Assembly (NCBI RefSeq): GCF_031455295.1
Contig: NZ_JAVDSL010000005.1
Location: forward strand, 1 to 64,000
DNA length: 64,000 nt
Reading direction: 5' to 3'
Origin: Leifsonia sp. 1010
GTDB taxonomy: Bacteria; Actinomycetota; Actinomycetes; Actinomycetales; Microbacteriaceae
Below the pieces are notes generated by a model that saw only the letters and a list, made by a program, of their open reading frames with translations, was not told the origin of the DNA and did not search any database. Numbering within the stretch: position 1 is the stretch's first letter; each line of letters starts with the position of its first letter. Shown here in pieces: positions 57,133 to 64,000 of this stretch. The translations under genes were made by a program, and so were the position numbers.

Positions 57133-58233
57133 ATGAGTGAACCCGGAGACGGCCGTGTCGCTGTCTACATAGACTTCGACAACATCGTCATATCCCGTTA
57201 CGACCAGGTGCATGGTCGTGGCTCCTACATGCGCGATCGGCCCAAGTCGAGCTCGACCGCGCCGAAGGCGGGCTTCGCCGAGAAACTGGCGGAAGCGCGC
57301 GTCGACCTGGGTGCGGTAATCGACTTCTCCTCGTCGTTCGGCACGTTGGTGCTGACGCGGGCGTACGCCGACTGGTCGTCCGCCGTCAACGCCGAGTACC
57401 GCGGCCAGCTGGTCGGCCGCGCGGTCGACCTCGTGCAGCTCTTCCCGGCCGCCGCCTACGCCAAGAACGGCGCCGACATCCGGCTCGCGGTCGACGCGGT
57501 CGAAGACCTGTTCCGGCTTCCCGAGCTCACGCACGTGGTGATCGTCGCGGGCGACTCGGACTACATCCCGCTGGCCCAGCGGGTGAAGCGCCTCGGGCGC
57601 TACGTGATCGGGATCGGCGTCGCCGGCTCGACCGCCAAATCGCTCGCCGCGGCCTGCGACGAATTCGTCAGCTACGACGACCTCCCGGGCATCGCCCGTG
57701 ACGAGGCGGAGGACGCGGACGACGTCGAGGTCGAGGCGGGCACCGAGCCGGTGACGGCGGTGGCCGCGGAGCCCGCGGGTGACCAGGCCGATGGCGCCGC
57801 CGCGGAACCCGAGACGGTGGATGCGTCGGCTCCGGCCGCGGACGCCGCCTCCGAGCCGCCGCAGCGGGCGAAGCGCGGAAGCCGCAAGCGTGCCGCTGCG
57901 ACGACCAGCACGGGGGATGCGGACGAAGAGCAGAGCGAGGACCCGCAGCACGTCGCCACGCGACTCCTCGCCCGCGCCATGCAGCTCGGCCACGAGAAGG
58001 ACGACTCGCCGTGGCTGCACAGCTCGACGGTCAAGGGCCAGATGAAGCGGATGGACCCGTCCTTCAGCGAGAAGGCCCTCGGTTACCGATCGTTCAGCGA
58101 CTTCATCAAGTCGCGCGGCGACCTGGTCGAGCTCGACGACAGCTCGACGGCCCAGATGCTCCGGCTCGCGCCGACCCGTCCCCGCCGTGCGCGGCACAGC
58201 GGCCGCGCTGCGGATCGCGTCTCCGCCACCTGA
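57133..58233 (+). CDS. NYN-domain nuclease-like protein with LOTUS/OST-HTH domain
   Basis: A 366-residue protein. The NYN (PIN-like) domain (about 8-185) has the acidic metal-binding residues of VAVYIDFDN, KNGADIRLAVDAVEDL and VIVAGDSDYIPL. A long disordered acidic/Ala-rich linker (about 195-275) follows, then a C-terminal OST-HTH/LOTUS domain (about 275-345, LGYRSFSDFIKSRGDLVELDD). This architecture suggests an RNA nuclease or RNA-binding factor; related limkain-type proteins exist in eukaryotes. Its cellular role in bacteria is little known. It stands alone, 138 bp after the aminotransferase gene. Confidence 0.87.
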   Translation: MSEPGDGRVAVYIDFDNIVISRYDQVHGRGSYMRDRPKSSSTAPKAGFAEKLAEARVDLGAVIDFSSSFGTLVLTRAYADWSSAVNAEYRGQLVGRAVDLVQLFPAAAYAKNGADIRLAVDAVEDLFRLPELTHVVIVAGDSDYIPLAQRVKRLGRYVIGIGVAGSTAKSLAAACDEFVSYDDLPGIARDEAEDADDVEVEAGTEPVTAVAAEPAGDQADGAAAEPETVDASAPAADAASEPPQRAKRGSRKRAAATTSTGDADEEQSEDPQHVATRLLARAMQLGHEKDDSPWLHSSTVKGQMKRMDPSFSEKALGYRSFSDFIKSRGDLVELDDSSTAQMLRLAPTRPRRARHSGRAADRVSAT

Positions 58234-58289
58234 GACGGCATGGCAGAGGTCTTGAGCCGGCGCACAGCCGACGGGAGTTGACTGCGATC

Positions 58290-59240
58290 ATGGCGAGCCA
58301 GAAGACAGCACGACAGTGGCGAGCGACCCGCTGGGGCGGGCCGGAGACGTGGGAGTTCGCGGAGGTCGAGGTCCCCGACCCTCGACAGGGCGAGGTCACG
58401 ATCGAGGTCCGCGCCGCGGGCGTCAACCCGGCCGACTACAAGCACGTGTCGGCAACCCGGGAGGGCCTGGAGCTCCCGGTCCCGATCGGCTACGAGGTGG
58501 CCGGCGTCGTCGCGGCCATCGGTCCGGACACCGAGATCGCGTCCGGCGGCGGGGCCGTCGGCGACGCGGTCGTCGCGTTCCGCATCCAGGGCGGCTATGC
58601 CACCGCCGTCACCGTGCCGGCGAAGGACGTCTTCGCCAAACCCGCCCGGCTGGCCGATGAGGAGGCCGCCAACCTCCTGCTCGTCGGCACGACGGCCGCC
58701 CAGATGCTCGACGTGACCGATGTGCGCGCGGGCGAGACCATCCTCGTGCACGGAGCGTCGGGTGCCGTCGGCGTGAGCATCCTCCAGCAGGCGGCCGAGA
58801 TCGGCGCGCGCGTCATCGGGACGGCGAGCGAGGCGAGCTTCGCCCGGGTGCGTCGCTTCGGCGGCCTGCCGATCGCCTACGGCCCCGGGCTCGCAGAGCG
58901 CGCCACGGAAGCCGCCCAGGGGCCGATCGCCGCGGCTCTCGACACGGTCGGCACGGAGGAGGCCGTCGACGTCTCCCTCGACCTCGTCCCCGACCGGCGG
59001 CGCATCGTCACCATCGTCGCCTCTCAACGTGCACAGCAGGAGGGCTTCCACGCCGTCTTCGGCGCCCAGCCGGAGAGCCAGGCGTTCCGCGACTCCGTCC
59101 GCGGCTCACTCCTCGAGCTGGCGGGCAGCGGCCGGCTCCAGGTCCCCGTGGCGCGCACGTATCCTCTCGCCGACGCTCCGGAGGCGCTCGCGTTCCTGAA
59201 GGAGGGCCACCCGGGCGGCAAGCTCGCGCTGCTGCCCTGA
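58290..59240 (+). CDS. NADP-dependent quinone oxidoreductase-like protein
   Basis: A 316-residue medium-chain dehydrogenase/reductase without structural zinc. The N-terminal GroES-like domain (WRATRWGGPETWEFAEVEVPDP) precedes the Rossmann motif ILVHGASGAVGVSILQQA (about 155-170). It probably reduces quinones or enones with NADPH. ATG 58290 is chosen; it has GGGAG some 10 bases upstream. Following genes are on the opposite strand. Confidence 0.87.
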   Translation: MASQKTARQWRATRWGGPETWEFAEVEVPDPRQGEVTIEVRAAGVNPADYKHVSATREGLELPVPIGYEVAGVVAAIGPDTEIASGGGAVGDAVVAFRIQGGYATAVTVPAKDVFAKPARLADEEAANLLLVGTTAAQMLDVTDVRAGETILVHGASGAVGVSILQQAAEIGARVIGTASEASFARVRRFGGLPIAYGPGLAERATEAAQGPIAAALDTVGTEEAVDVSLDLVPDRRRIVTIVASQRAQQEGFHAVFGAQPESQAFRDSVRGSLLELAGSGRLQVPVARTYPLADAPEALAFLKEGHPGGKLALLP

Positions 59241-59266
59241 CGGGCGCGGCGGTGCCCCGCGAGAGA

Positions 59267-59557
59267 TCAGCCGGCCGGCTTGGTCGCCTTGCCGTCCAGC
59301 CACAGCGTCGCCGACTCATCCCGGTGCACGCCGTCGGTGCCGACGAACTTCGTGTCGATCTCCGGGCCCTTGGTGATCACGTGCACCATCGCCATCCCGT
59401 GTCCGCGGCCCAGCCCGTAGTCGTCCTTCAGCCAGGCGAGGATGTCGCCCGCCTTGCTGCCCGGACCGAACCCGCGCTCCCCCGCCTCCGCGACGAGTTC
59501 GCGCGGCGTCTTGCCGGTCTTCTCCTCGACGGCGTCGAGGTACGCCTGAAACGACAT
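59267..59557 (-). CDS. DUF4287 domain protein
   Basis: A 96-residue protein with the DUF4287 domain (MSFQAYLDAVEEKTGKTPRELVAEA and AWLKDDYGLGRGHGMAMVHVI). Function unknown. It starts two bases after the neighbouring gene's stop codon and is the third gene of a compact three-gene operon with two DUF7882-like paralogues. Confidence 0.85.
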   Translation of the reverse strand: MSFQAYLDAVEEKTGKTPRELVAEAGERGFGPGSKAGDILAWLKDDYGLGRGHGMAMVHVITKGPEIDTKFVGTDGVHRDESATLWLDGKATKPAG

Positions 59558-59559
59558 CC

Positions 59560-59895
59560 TCAGTTCCCTCTCTCGTCGCGGTCGACGATGGCTTCCGCCT
59601 CCGCTTCGGACACGACCACCATTCCCCCGGTGCGCTGACTCGTCCGCAGCAGCACATCCATCCAGCGCTCGTTCAGCCGCGGCGGCCTGCTGCCGCTGAA
59701 CACGAACGCCAGCGGGATGTCGCGACTGATCCAGAGGCTCACCCGACCCCCGCCCAGGTCGGCCGGGATCTGCCAGTTCAGCAGGAAGCTCTCGTGGCGG
59801 CGCAGCTTCGTGACGACGGCGATCTTGACGTGCGCCAGGGTGCGGTCGTCGAACTCGTACTCCTGCGGCGCGGTCCCGTAGACCAGCCTGCCCAC
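59560..59895 (-). CDS. DUF7882-like small protein, copy 2
   Basis: A 111-residue protein beginning MGRLVYG, with EFDDRTLAHVKIAVVTKLRRHESFLLNW, SLWISRDIPLAFVFSG and PPRLNERWMDVL. It is clearly paralogous to the next gene upstream. Such short proteins are frequent in Microbacteriaceae and are often mislabelled 'ATP-dependent DNA ligase'; no ligase motif is present. The GTG start is one base after the previous stop codon. Confidence 0.78.
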   Translation of the reverse strand: MGRLVYGTAPQEYEFDDRTLAHVKIAVVTKLRRHESFLLNWQIPADLGGGRVSLWISRDIPLAFVFSGSRPPRLNERWMDVLLRTSQRTGGMVVVSEAEAEAIVDRDERGN

Positions 59896-59896
59896 G

Positions 59897-60274
59897 TCAC
59901 GCCCCCTCGCGGCGCTTGCCGTTCCTCGTCCTGCTCGCCCGGTAGGTCCCCTCCGGGATCTCTTCGCGGATCTCCGCGCGCAGGTCGTCCTCGAGCATCA
60001 GCCCGGAGTTGCTGTTGGCGCGTTCGCCGAGGATGGTCAGCCAGTCGCGGTTCAGCTCGGGCAACTCCGGCCTCGCGAACACGAACTGGAGCGAGATGGA
60101 CGGGTCGAGCCAGATCGACCGCAGCACGCCGTCCGGACCGGCTGTGCGATCCGTCCAGATCAGGAGGAAACCCTCCCGGCGCCGCAGCTTCGTCTGGACG
60201 ACCGCCTGCAGGTGCGCGAGCACCCGGTCGTCGAACGTGAAGCCGTCGGCCCCGTCGTAGATCAACGTTCCCAC
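59897..60274 (-). CDS. DUF7882-like small protein, copy 1
   Basis: A 125-residue protein beginning VGTLIYDG, with FDDRVLAHLQAVVQTKLRRREGFLLIW, SIWLDPSISLQFVFA and LPELNRDWLTIL. It aligns throughout with copy 2, so the pair arose by tandem duplication. GTG 60274 is chosen because AGGAAGGA precedes it and because this gives the same N-terminus as copy 2; the frame itself opens at 60385. Function unknown. Confidence 0.78.
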   Translation of the reverse strand: MGTLIYDGADGFTFDDRVLAHLQAVVQTKLRRREGFLLIWTDRTAGPDGVLRSIWLDPSISLQFVFARPELPELNRDWLTILGERANSNSGLMLEDDLRAEIREEIPEGTYRASRTRNGKRREGA

Positions 60275-60347
60275 GCGAGTCCTTCCTCTTGGGATCACTT
60301 TCTCCAAACCACCGCGCGCCGTCAAGTCACGGTTGCGCGAACCGCCG

Positions 60348-60353
60348 TAAAGT
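60348..60353 (+). promoter_or_regulatory. -10 hexamer TAAAGT, leaderless start
   Basis: TAAAGT lies six bases before ATG 60360. No ribosome-binding site is seen. Confidence 0.45.
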
Positions 60354-60359
60354 CCGGTC

Positions 60360-60605
60360 ATGGACGCACTTACGCGAACCATCAAAGCGGCCCTCCTCTA
60401 CGAGGACGGCCGGACCCTCGACAGCGTCGTGGTCGTGCCGCTGATCGGCGGATGCCCGCCCGGCGAGATCCGCGTCGCCACCCTGTTCGCCGGGGCCCTC
60501 GCGTACGACGTGTACGAACTGGCCGACGAGGAGGAGTACTCGTCGATGCCCGCCTACCCGTACCGCTCCACCATCCCGGTCACGACCGCCGACCTCGACG
60601 AGTGA
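60360..60605 (+). CDS. Small acidic protein of unknown function
   Basis: An 81-residue acidic protein (MDALTRTIKAALLYEDGRTLDSVVVVPLIGG, ending in TTADLDE). No family is recognised. The -10 hexamer six bases before the ATG and the tight space to the next gene support expression. Confidence 0.6.
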   Translation: MDALTRTIKAALLYEDGRTLDSVVVVPLIGGCPPGEIRVATLFAGALAYDVYELADEEEYSSMPAYPYRSTIPVTTADLDE

Positions 60606-60619
60606 TCGCACGGCCCGAG

Positions 60620-60625
60620 TAGCGT
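60620..60625 (+). promoter_or_regulatory. -10 hexamer TAGCGT, leaderless start
   Basis: TAGCGT lies seven bases before GTG 60633, favouring that start over GTG 60624, which overlaps the hexamer. Confidence 0.45.
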
Positions 60626-60632
60626 GGACGGA

Positions 60633-62042
60633 GTGAGCCGCTCCGACGACCCTGCGCGCCCGCGCACCGGGGCGGCCGTCGCCGCGCTCAGCCTCGGCAC
60701 GCTGCTGAACCCGCTCAACTCGTCGATGATCGCGGTGGCCCTCGTGCCGCTGCAGCACGACTTCGGTGTGGATGTGACGGCGGTGACCTGGGTCATCACC
60801 TCGTTCTACCTGGCGTCGGCCGCGGGCCAGCCGCTGATGGGCCGGCTCGGCGACCGCTTCGGGCCGCGCCGCCTGTTCCTGTTCGGGATGCTCGTCGTCG
60901 TACTCGCGTGCGCGCTCACGCCGTTCGCCGGGTCCCTCGCCGCCGTCTGCGTCGGCCGGGTGGCGCTGGCGGTGGGGACGGCGACCGCGTTCCCGTCGGC
61001 GATCGCCCTGCTGCGGCCGCTCGCCGCGACCTCCGGGGTCGGGACGCCACGACTGCTCGGCCGCATCCAGATCGCCAACACCTCCGGCGCCGCTATCGGG
61101 CCGGTGCTCGGCGGCGCGCTGATCACGTTCCTCGGCTGGCAGTCGATCTTCTGGGTGAACGTGCCGCTGGCCCTGATCGCCTTCGTCGGCGTGTGGTTCT
61201 TCGCTCCGCGCGACGCCGAACGGGAGCGGGTGCCGCTGGGTCGCACGCTCGCCGAGTCCGACATCCCCGGCATCCTGCTGTTCATCGCGACCCTGACGTC
61301 GCTGCTCGTCTTCCTCCTCGACCTGGAACCCCAGCCGCTCTGGTGGCTGCTGCCGGTGTGCGCCGTGGCTGCCGCGCTCTTCGTCTGGCGGGAGTTGCGC
61401 ACGGCCCACCCGTTCCTCGACCTGCGGCTGCTGGCGGCGAACCGGCGCCTCCTGCTGGTGTACCTCAGCTTCGCGATCTTCAACGTCGTCTACTACTCCG
61501 CCTTCTTCGGCCTGCCGCAGTACCTGCAGACGCACGGCGGCTACAGCGCGGGCGTCGCCGGGCTGCTGATGTTCCCACTCGCGGCCGTGACCATCGTCGT
61601 CACGCCGTTCGCCGCGCGCGCGATCGAGTCCGTCGGGCTGCGGCCGACCCTGATCACCGGTGCGATCGCGCTCGTGGTCGGGGCTGCCCTCCTCGCCGTC
61701 GCCGCCGCGACGACGGCGCCCTGGGTCGTGCTGGTGCTCACGGCGGCGCTCGGCATCCCCTACTGCGTCGTCAGCATCGGGATGAATCAGGCGCTCTACT
61801 CGGCGGCCCGACCGGAGGACAGCGGTGTCGCCGCAGGCATCTTCCAGACGTCGCGCTATGTCGGGGCGATCGTCGCGACGACGGTGCTCGGGCTTCTGTT
61901 CAGCGGTGGGACGACCGCGGGCAGCTGGCTGGCGGCCGTCGGCGTCGCGACCGTGCTGGCGGTGGTGCACCTGGCGCTGCTGGTGTTCGTGCGACCCGGA
62001 CGCGCGGGGCGGTCGGGTCGCGCGGCGTCCTCTGCTTCCTGA
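60633..62042 (+). CDS. MFS transporter, DHA2-like
   Basis: A 469-residue transporter with about 14 membrane segments. LLNPLNSSMIAVALVPLQHDFGVDVTAVTWVITSFYLASAAGQPLMGRLGDRFGPRRLF covers helix 1 to motif A; NTSGAAIGPVLGGALITFLGW is the antiporter motif. It probably exports a drug or metabolite. The gene is flanked downstream by a family C inverted repeat. Confidence 0.88.
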   Translation: MSRSDDPARPRTGAAVAALSLGTLLNPLNSSMIAVALVPLQHDFGVDVTAVTWVITSFYLASAAGQPLMGRLGDRFGPRRLFLFGMLVVVLACALTPFAGSLAAVCVGRVALAVGTATAFPSAIALLRPLAATSGVGTPRLLGRIQIANTSGAAIGPVLGGALITFLGWQSIFWVNVPLALIAFVGVWFFAPRDAERERVPLGRTLAESDIPGILLFIATLTSLLVFLLDLEPQPLWWLLPVCAVAAALFVWRELRTAHPFLDLRLLAANRRLLLVYLSFAIFNVVYYSAFFGLPQYLQTHGGYSAGVAGLLMFPLAAVTIVVTPFAARAIESVGLRPTLITGAIALVVGAALLAVAAATTAPWVVLVLTAALGIPYCVVSIGMNQALYSAARPEDSGVAAGIFQTSRYVGAIVATTVLGLLFSGGTTAGSWLAAVGVATVLAVVHLALLVFVRPGRAGRSGRAASSAS

Positions 62043-62070
62043 GCGCCGCTCCGCCGCGCTGCCGCGCCGG

Positions 62071-62121
62071 TGGGTCGCAACACGCCGTTATGGGCGCGCC
62101 AGAACGGCGTGTCGCGACCCA
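62071..62121. terminator. Intergenic inverted repeat, family C
   Basis: TGGGTCGCAACACGCCGTT and AACGGCGTGTCGCGACCCA are 19-base arms with one mismatch around a 13-nt loop. It lies after the MFS stop codon and before the end of the convergent small cysteine-rich gene. Confidence 0.83.
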
Positions 62122-62146
62122 CAGACGGCGGACCGGCCGCCCGCGC

Positions 62147-62383
62147 TCAGGCGACCAGCGTGGTGCCGGGCGGCACCATGCGCTGCTGGGCGAGCGACGA
62201 CGCACGGCAGAGCGGATTTCGGCATCCCACCGCCACCGTCACCACCGTCCAAGCCCCGCGCGACGTCGGCACCAGCCGCCGTTCCTCGGAGATCGGCCCT
62301 CCGCACACTCTGCACACCCGTGAGTCCGCGACCATCGTGATCATCCCCATCCGACCCGTTGGCGCCCGCATCGCCACTTCCAT
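62147..62383 (-). CDS. Small cysteine-rich (zinc-ribbon-like) protein
   Basis: A 78-residue protein. CRVCGGPI and GCRNPLC form two cysteine pairs about 33 residues apart, as in a zinc ribbon. The C-terminus is hydrophobic/basic. Two facts support a gene here: the inverted repeat just past the stop codon and the lack of any plus-strand gene in this stretch. Start uncertain; ATG 62371 and ATG 62350 are alternatives. Confidence 0.55.
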   Translation of the reverse strand: MEVAMRAPTGRMGMITMVADSRVCRVCGGPISEERRLVPTSRGAWTVVTVAVGCRNPLCRASSLAQQRMVPPGTTLVA

Positions 62384-62451
62384 GGTCCGCCCGGCGGCGT
62401 GCGGAAGCAAGAGTCGCGGTGGATGTCGGGCGGTCGGGATGTGCGCATTTC

Positions 62452-62488
62452 CGTCCACAGCCGCTCCCCGCACCGACTCATCCACAGT
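62452..62488 (+). promoter_or_regulatory. Paired TCCACAG motif upstream of hydrolase gene
   Basis: CGTCCACAG (62452-62460) and CATCCACAG (62480-62488) are 28 bp apart and the second ends 50 bp before the start codon. The spacing matches the MFS gene at 33590. Confidence 0.45.
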
Positions 62489-62524
62489 CGGGGCGCGCAC
62501 CGCCCTTCACCGGGCCCGCACGGG

Positions 62525-62530
62525 TAGCGT
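62525..62530 (+). promoter_or_regulatory. -10 hexamer TAGCGT, leaderless start
   Basis: TAGCGT lies seven bases before ATG 62538 of the hydrolase gene. Confidence 0.45.
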
Positions 62531-62537
62531 CGACTCC

Positions 62538-63215
62538 ATGCAGATCGACGTCCCCACTTCGGTCGGCCCCGGCCGGCTGACCGTCTCCGCGGCCGAGCAT
62601 CCCGCCGCGGTCCTTTGGATGGGTCACGGCGCCGGCGGCGGCATCGAGGCGGCCGACCTCGCTGTCCTCGCCTCCCGGCTGCCCGGCGAAGGCATCACGG
62701 TCGTCCGCTACGAGCAACCGTGGCGTGTCGCCGACAAGCGCGTGGCCGCCCGCCCGGCCACGCTCGACGTCGCCTGGCAGGAGACAGCCCCACGAGTGCG
62801 GGCGCTCGCCGGCGACCTCCCGCTGGTGACGGGTGGCCGCAGCGCGGGCGCACGAGTCGCCTGCCGGACCGCGACAGCGCTCGGCGCGCGCGGCGTTGTG
62901 TGTCTTGCGTTCCCGCTGCATCCGCCGGGAAAAGCCGACAGGTCGCGGCTGGACGAACTGCTCGAGCCGGCCGTCCCTGTGCTCGTCGTCCAGGGCGGAG
63001 GCGACCCGTTCGGGTCAGCGGCTCTCGTCGCGTCCGAAGTGGGTGCTGCGGAGGTCGGGGCATCCGCTGCCGCGGCCGCCCATCGTATCCGGGTGGTGGA
63101 GGTCCCGGGCGCCGATCACGGCATGCGGGTACCGAAGGCGTCCCCACTGGGCGCGGCCGGTGTGCGCGACCTCATCGCCTCGACGGTCGCCGAATTCGTC
63201 CGTGCGGTCGTGTGA
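62538..63215 (+). CDS. Alpha/beta hydrolase
   Basis: A 225-residue cytoplasmic alpha/beta hydrolase of the short Tex30/KANL3-like type. The nucleophile is Ser102 in TGGRSAGARVA, His194 in VPGADHGM completes the triad, and LWMGHGAGGG is the oxyanion-hole loop. Substrate unknown, probably a small ester or peptide. ATG 62538 is selected for the normal N-terminus and leaderless-type promoter. Confidence 0.85.
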   Translation: MQIDVPTSVGPGRLTVSAAEHPAAVLWMGHGAGGGIEAADLAVLASRLPGEGITVVRYEQPWRVADKRVAARPATLDVAWQETAPRVRALAGDLPLVTGGRSAGARVACRTATALGARGVVCLAFPLHPPGKADRSRLDELLEPAVPVLVVQGGGDPFGSAALVASEVGAAEVGASAAAAAHRIRVVEVPGADHGMRVPKASPLGAAGVRDLIASTVAEFVRAVV

Positions 63216-63224
63216 CGGAGGAGG

Positions 63225-63686
63225 TCAGTACTCGCCCTTGATCACGAAGTAGGAGCCGCGGATGGTTCCCGCGAGCCGGGACTTCTGGCGCGCGAACTTG
63301 AACGAGGACAACTCCTCCGGCACGTCCATCCCGTCGGAGAGCTTGAAGCCGACCGCCCGCTTGCCGCCCTCGGCGAGCGCGTACATCACGTTGATCGACA
63401 GCCCGGACTCGTAGAAGACGTACGTCATCCGAATCCCGTCGACCTCGAAGTCCGTGGCCTCGAGCGCCGGAGACGCAATGACGATGCCGCGCTCCTCTTT
63501 CAGGACCCGTGCGACCCGGTCCACCGCATCCTGCTCTTCCTCGGCGGTGCCGACGGTGAAGACGTGGTCGTACTTGTTGCGGTAGTACCGCGCTTCGTTC
63601 GCGCGGAGGCCGGCGAGCGCGTCCGCCACGGGCGACGACTCCAGCCCGACGGTGGAGACTTTCTCGAAGTCGACGACGTACGGCAT
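63225..63686 (-). CDS. Conserved hypothetical protein
   Basis: A 153-residue protein (MPYVVDFEKVSTVGLESSPVADALAGLRANEARYYRNKYDHVF) with mixed alpha/beta character, no signal peptide and no membrane segment. AGGAGG precedes the ATG at ideal distance, so the start is sound although the open frame extends to 63962. No function recognised. Confidence 0.8.
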   Translation of the reverse strand: MPYVVDFEKVSTVGLESSPVADALAGLRANEARYYRNKYDHVFTVGTAEEEQDAVDRVARVLKEERGIVIASPALEATDFEVDGIRMTYVFYESGLSINVMYALAEGGKRAVGFKLSDGMDVPEELSSFKFARQKSRLAGTIRGSYFVIKGEY

Positions 63687-63784
63687 GGGTCCTCCTGGAT
63701 GTGCGGTGACGAGCCTTACCGTAGCGTGCGCCGCGCTTTGGGCGCGCCCTGGCGTGTCCGCTGCCCGCGCGCGCGACGCCACGT

Positions 63785-63790
63785 CAGGAT
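63785..63790 (+). promoter_or_regulatory. -10 hexamer CAGGAT, leaderless start
   Basis: CAGGAT lies six bases before GTG 63797 of the acetyltransferase gene, the same layout as for the CPBP gene at 21073. Confidence 0.45.
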
Positions 63791-63796
63791 CATGGG

Positions 63797-64000
63797 GTGT
63801 CCGAGCTGCTGATGCGCATCCACAGTCCCGAGTTCCAGGCGATGTCGGAGCGGGTGCTGGAGGTGACCGCGTTGACCTCGCGGCTGAACGTGCTCCCCTT
63901 CGACGACGAGGAGGGCAAGTCCGCCCTGTTCGAGCAGATCCTCGGCCGCCCGCTCCCGCCACGCGTGACCATCTACCCGCCGTTCTTCACCGACCACGGC
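63797..64000 (+). CDS. Sugar O-acetyltransferase, N-terminal part (truncated by window end)
   Basis: The first 68 residues are visible. They match the N-terminal 'maltose acyltransferase' region of LacA/Maa-type O-acetyltransferases (FEQILGRPLPPRVTIYPPFFTDHG). The hexapeptide-repeat domain should follow beyond the window. ATG 63792 gives only six codons before a stop, so GTG 63797 is used. Confidence 0.82.
   Translation, partial: MSELLMRIHSPEFQAMSERVLEVTALTSRLNVLPFDDEEGKSALFEQILGRPLPPRVTIYPPFFTDHG

Noticed and set aside
55477-58197. Minus-strand frame of 906 codons opposite the aminotransferase and NYN genes
   Set aside because: The plus-strand genes have complete family motifs; the minus-strand translation has none.
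59560-60274. DUF7882-like proteins as ATP-dependent DNA ligases
   Set aside because: They are far too short and lack the KxDG nucleotidyltransferase motif.

Overview
The window is a high-G+C actinobacterial chromosome segment. The gene set and protein styles (short DUF7882-like proteins, a DUF6113-like membrane protein, RamB, FdxA next to DapC, NrtR-nadABC) point to the family Microbacteriaceae, perhaps near Leifsonia; that placement is inference. Bases 1-61 are a homopolymer-rich stretch that looks like a poorly assembled contig edge. The last gene, a sugar O-acetyltransferase, runs off the right end. I found no tRNA, rRNA, CRISPR array, transposase or prophage gene.

Layout. 0.1-6 kb: a membrane-anchored penicillin-acylase-family hydrolase, citrate synthase, N-succinyldiaminopimelate aminotransferase, a 7Fe ferredoxin and a small membrane protein. 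6.2-9.8 kb: the EfeUOB iron-uptake operon behind a DtxR/IdeR-like iron box. 10.3-11.3 kb: a visibly lower-G+C stand-alone gene with a C-terminal CAP12/Pycsar-type TIR-like domain, probably a horizontally acquired NAD-cleaving defence effector. 11.5-20.8 kb: TypA and an oligopeptide ABC transporter with a fused double ATPase, an oversized permease and an antisense PH-domain gene inside the locus. 21-26.7 kb: a CPBP protease and the glycine-cleavage operon gcvT-gcvH-gcvP under a tandem glycine riboswitch. 26.9-32.6 kb: de novo NAD synthesis, an NrtR regulator with a dead Nudix box followed by nadA, nadB, nadC and a cysteine desulfurase. 32.7-39.2 kb: a membrane protein, a DHA2 MFS exporter, an AhpD-like protein, an ADP-ribosylglycohydrolase/PfkB-kinase pair, a DUF488 protein and a LysM-like lipoprotein.

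39.3-44 kb: the glyoxylate shunt (aceA, aceB) divergent from its regulator RamB. 44-50.6 kb: a carbohydrate-uptake cluster (LacI regulator, binding protein, two permeases, GH5-like glycosidase). 50.7-57 kb: an amine/amino-acid catabolic cluster (FAD oxidoreductase, PucR regulator, MmsA-type dehydrogenase, class-III aminotransferase). 57-64 kb: an NYN-LOTUS RNA-binding protein, a quinone-reductase-like enzyme, a DUF4287 plus two tandem DUF7882-like genes, an MFS transporter, a small cysteine-rich protein, an alpha/beta hydrolase, a small conserved protein and the truncated acetyltransferase.

Most unusual at the DNA level: (1) a dozen long, near-perfect intergenic inverted repeats in at least three recurring arm families, several at convergent gene ends, with some families sharing the core ACGGCGTGTCG; (2) about ten genes whose -10 hexamer lies exactly 6-7 nt before the start codon, i.e. 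probable leaderless mRNAs; (3) paired TCCACAG-type motifs ending about 50 bp before three of those leaderless starts.
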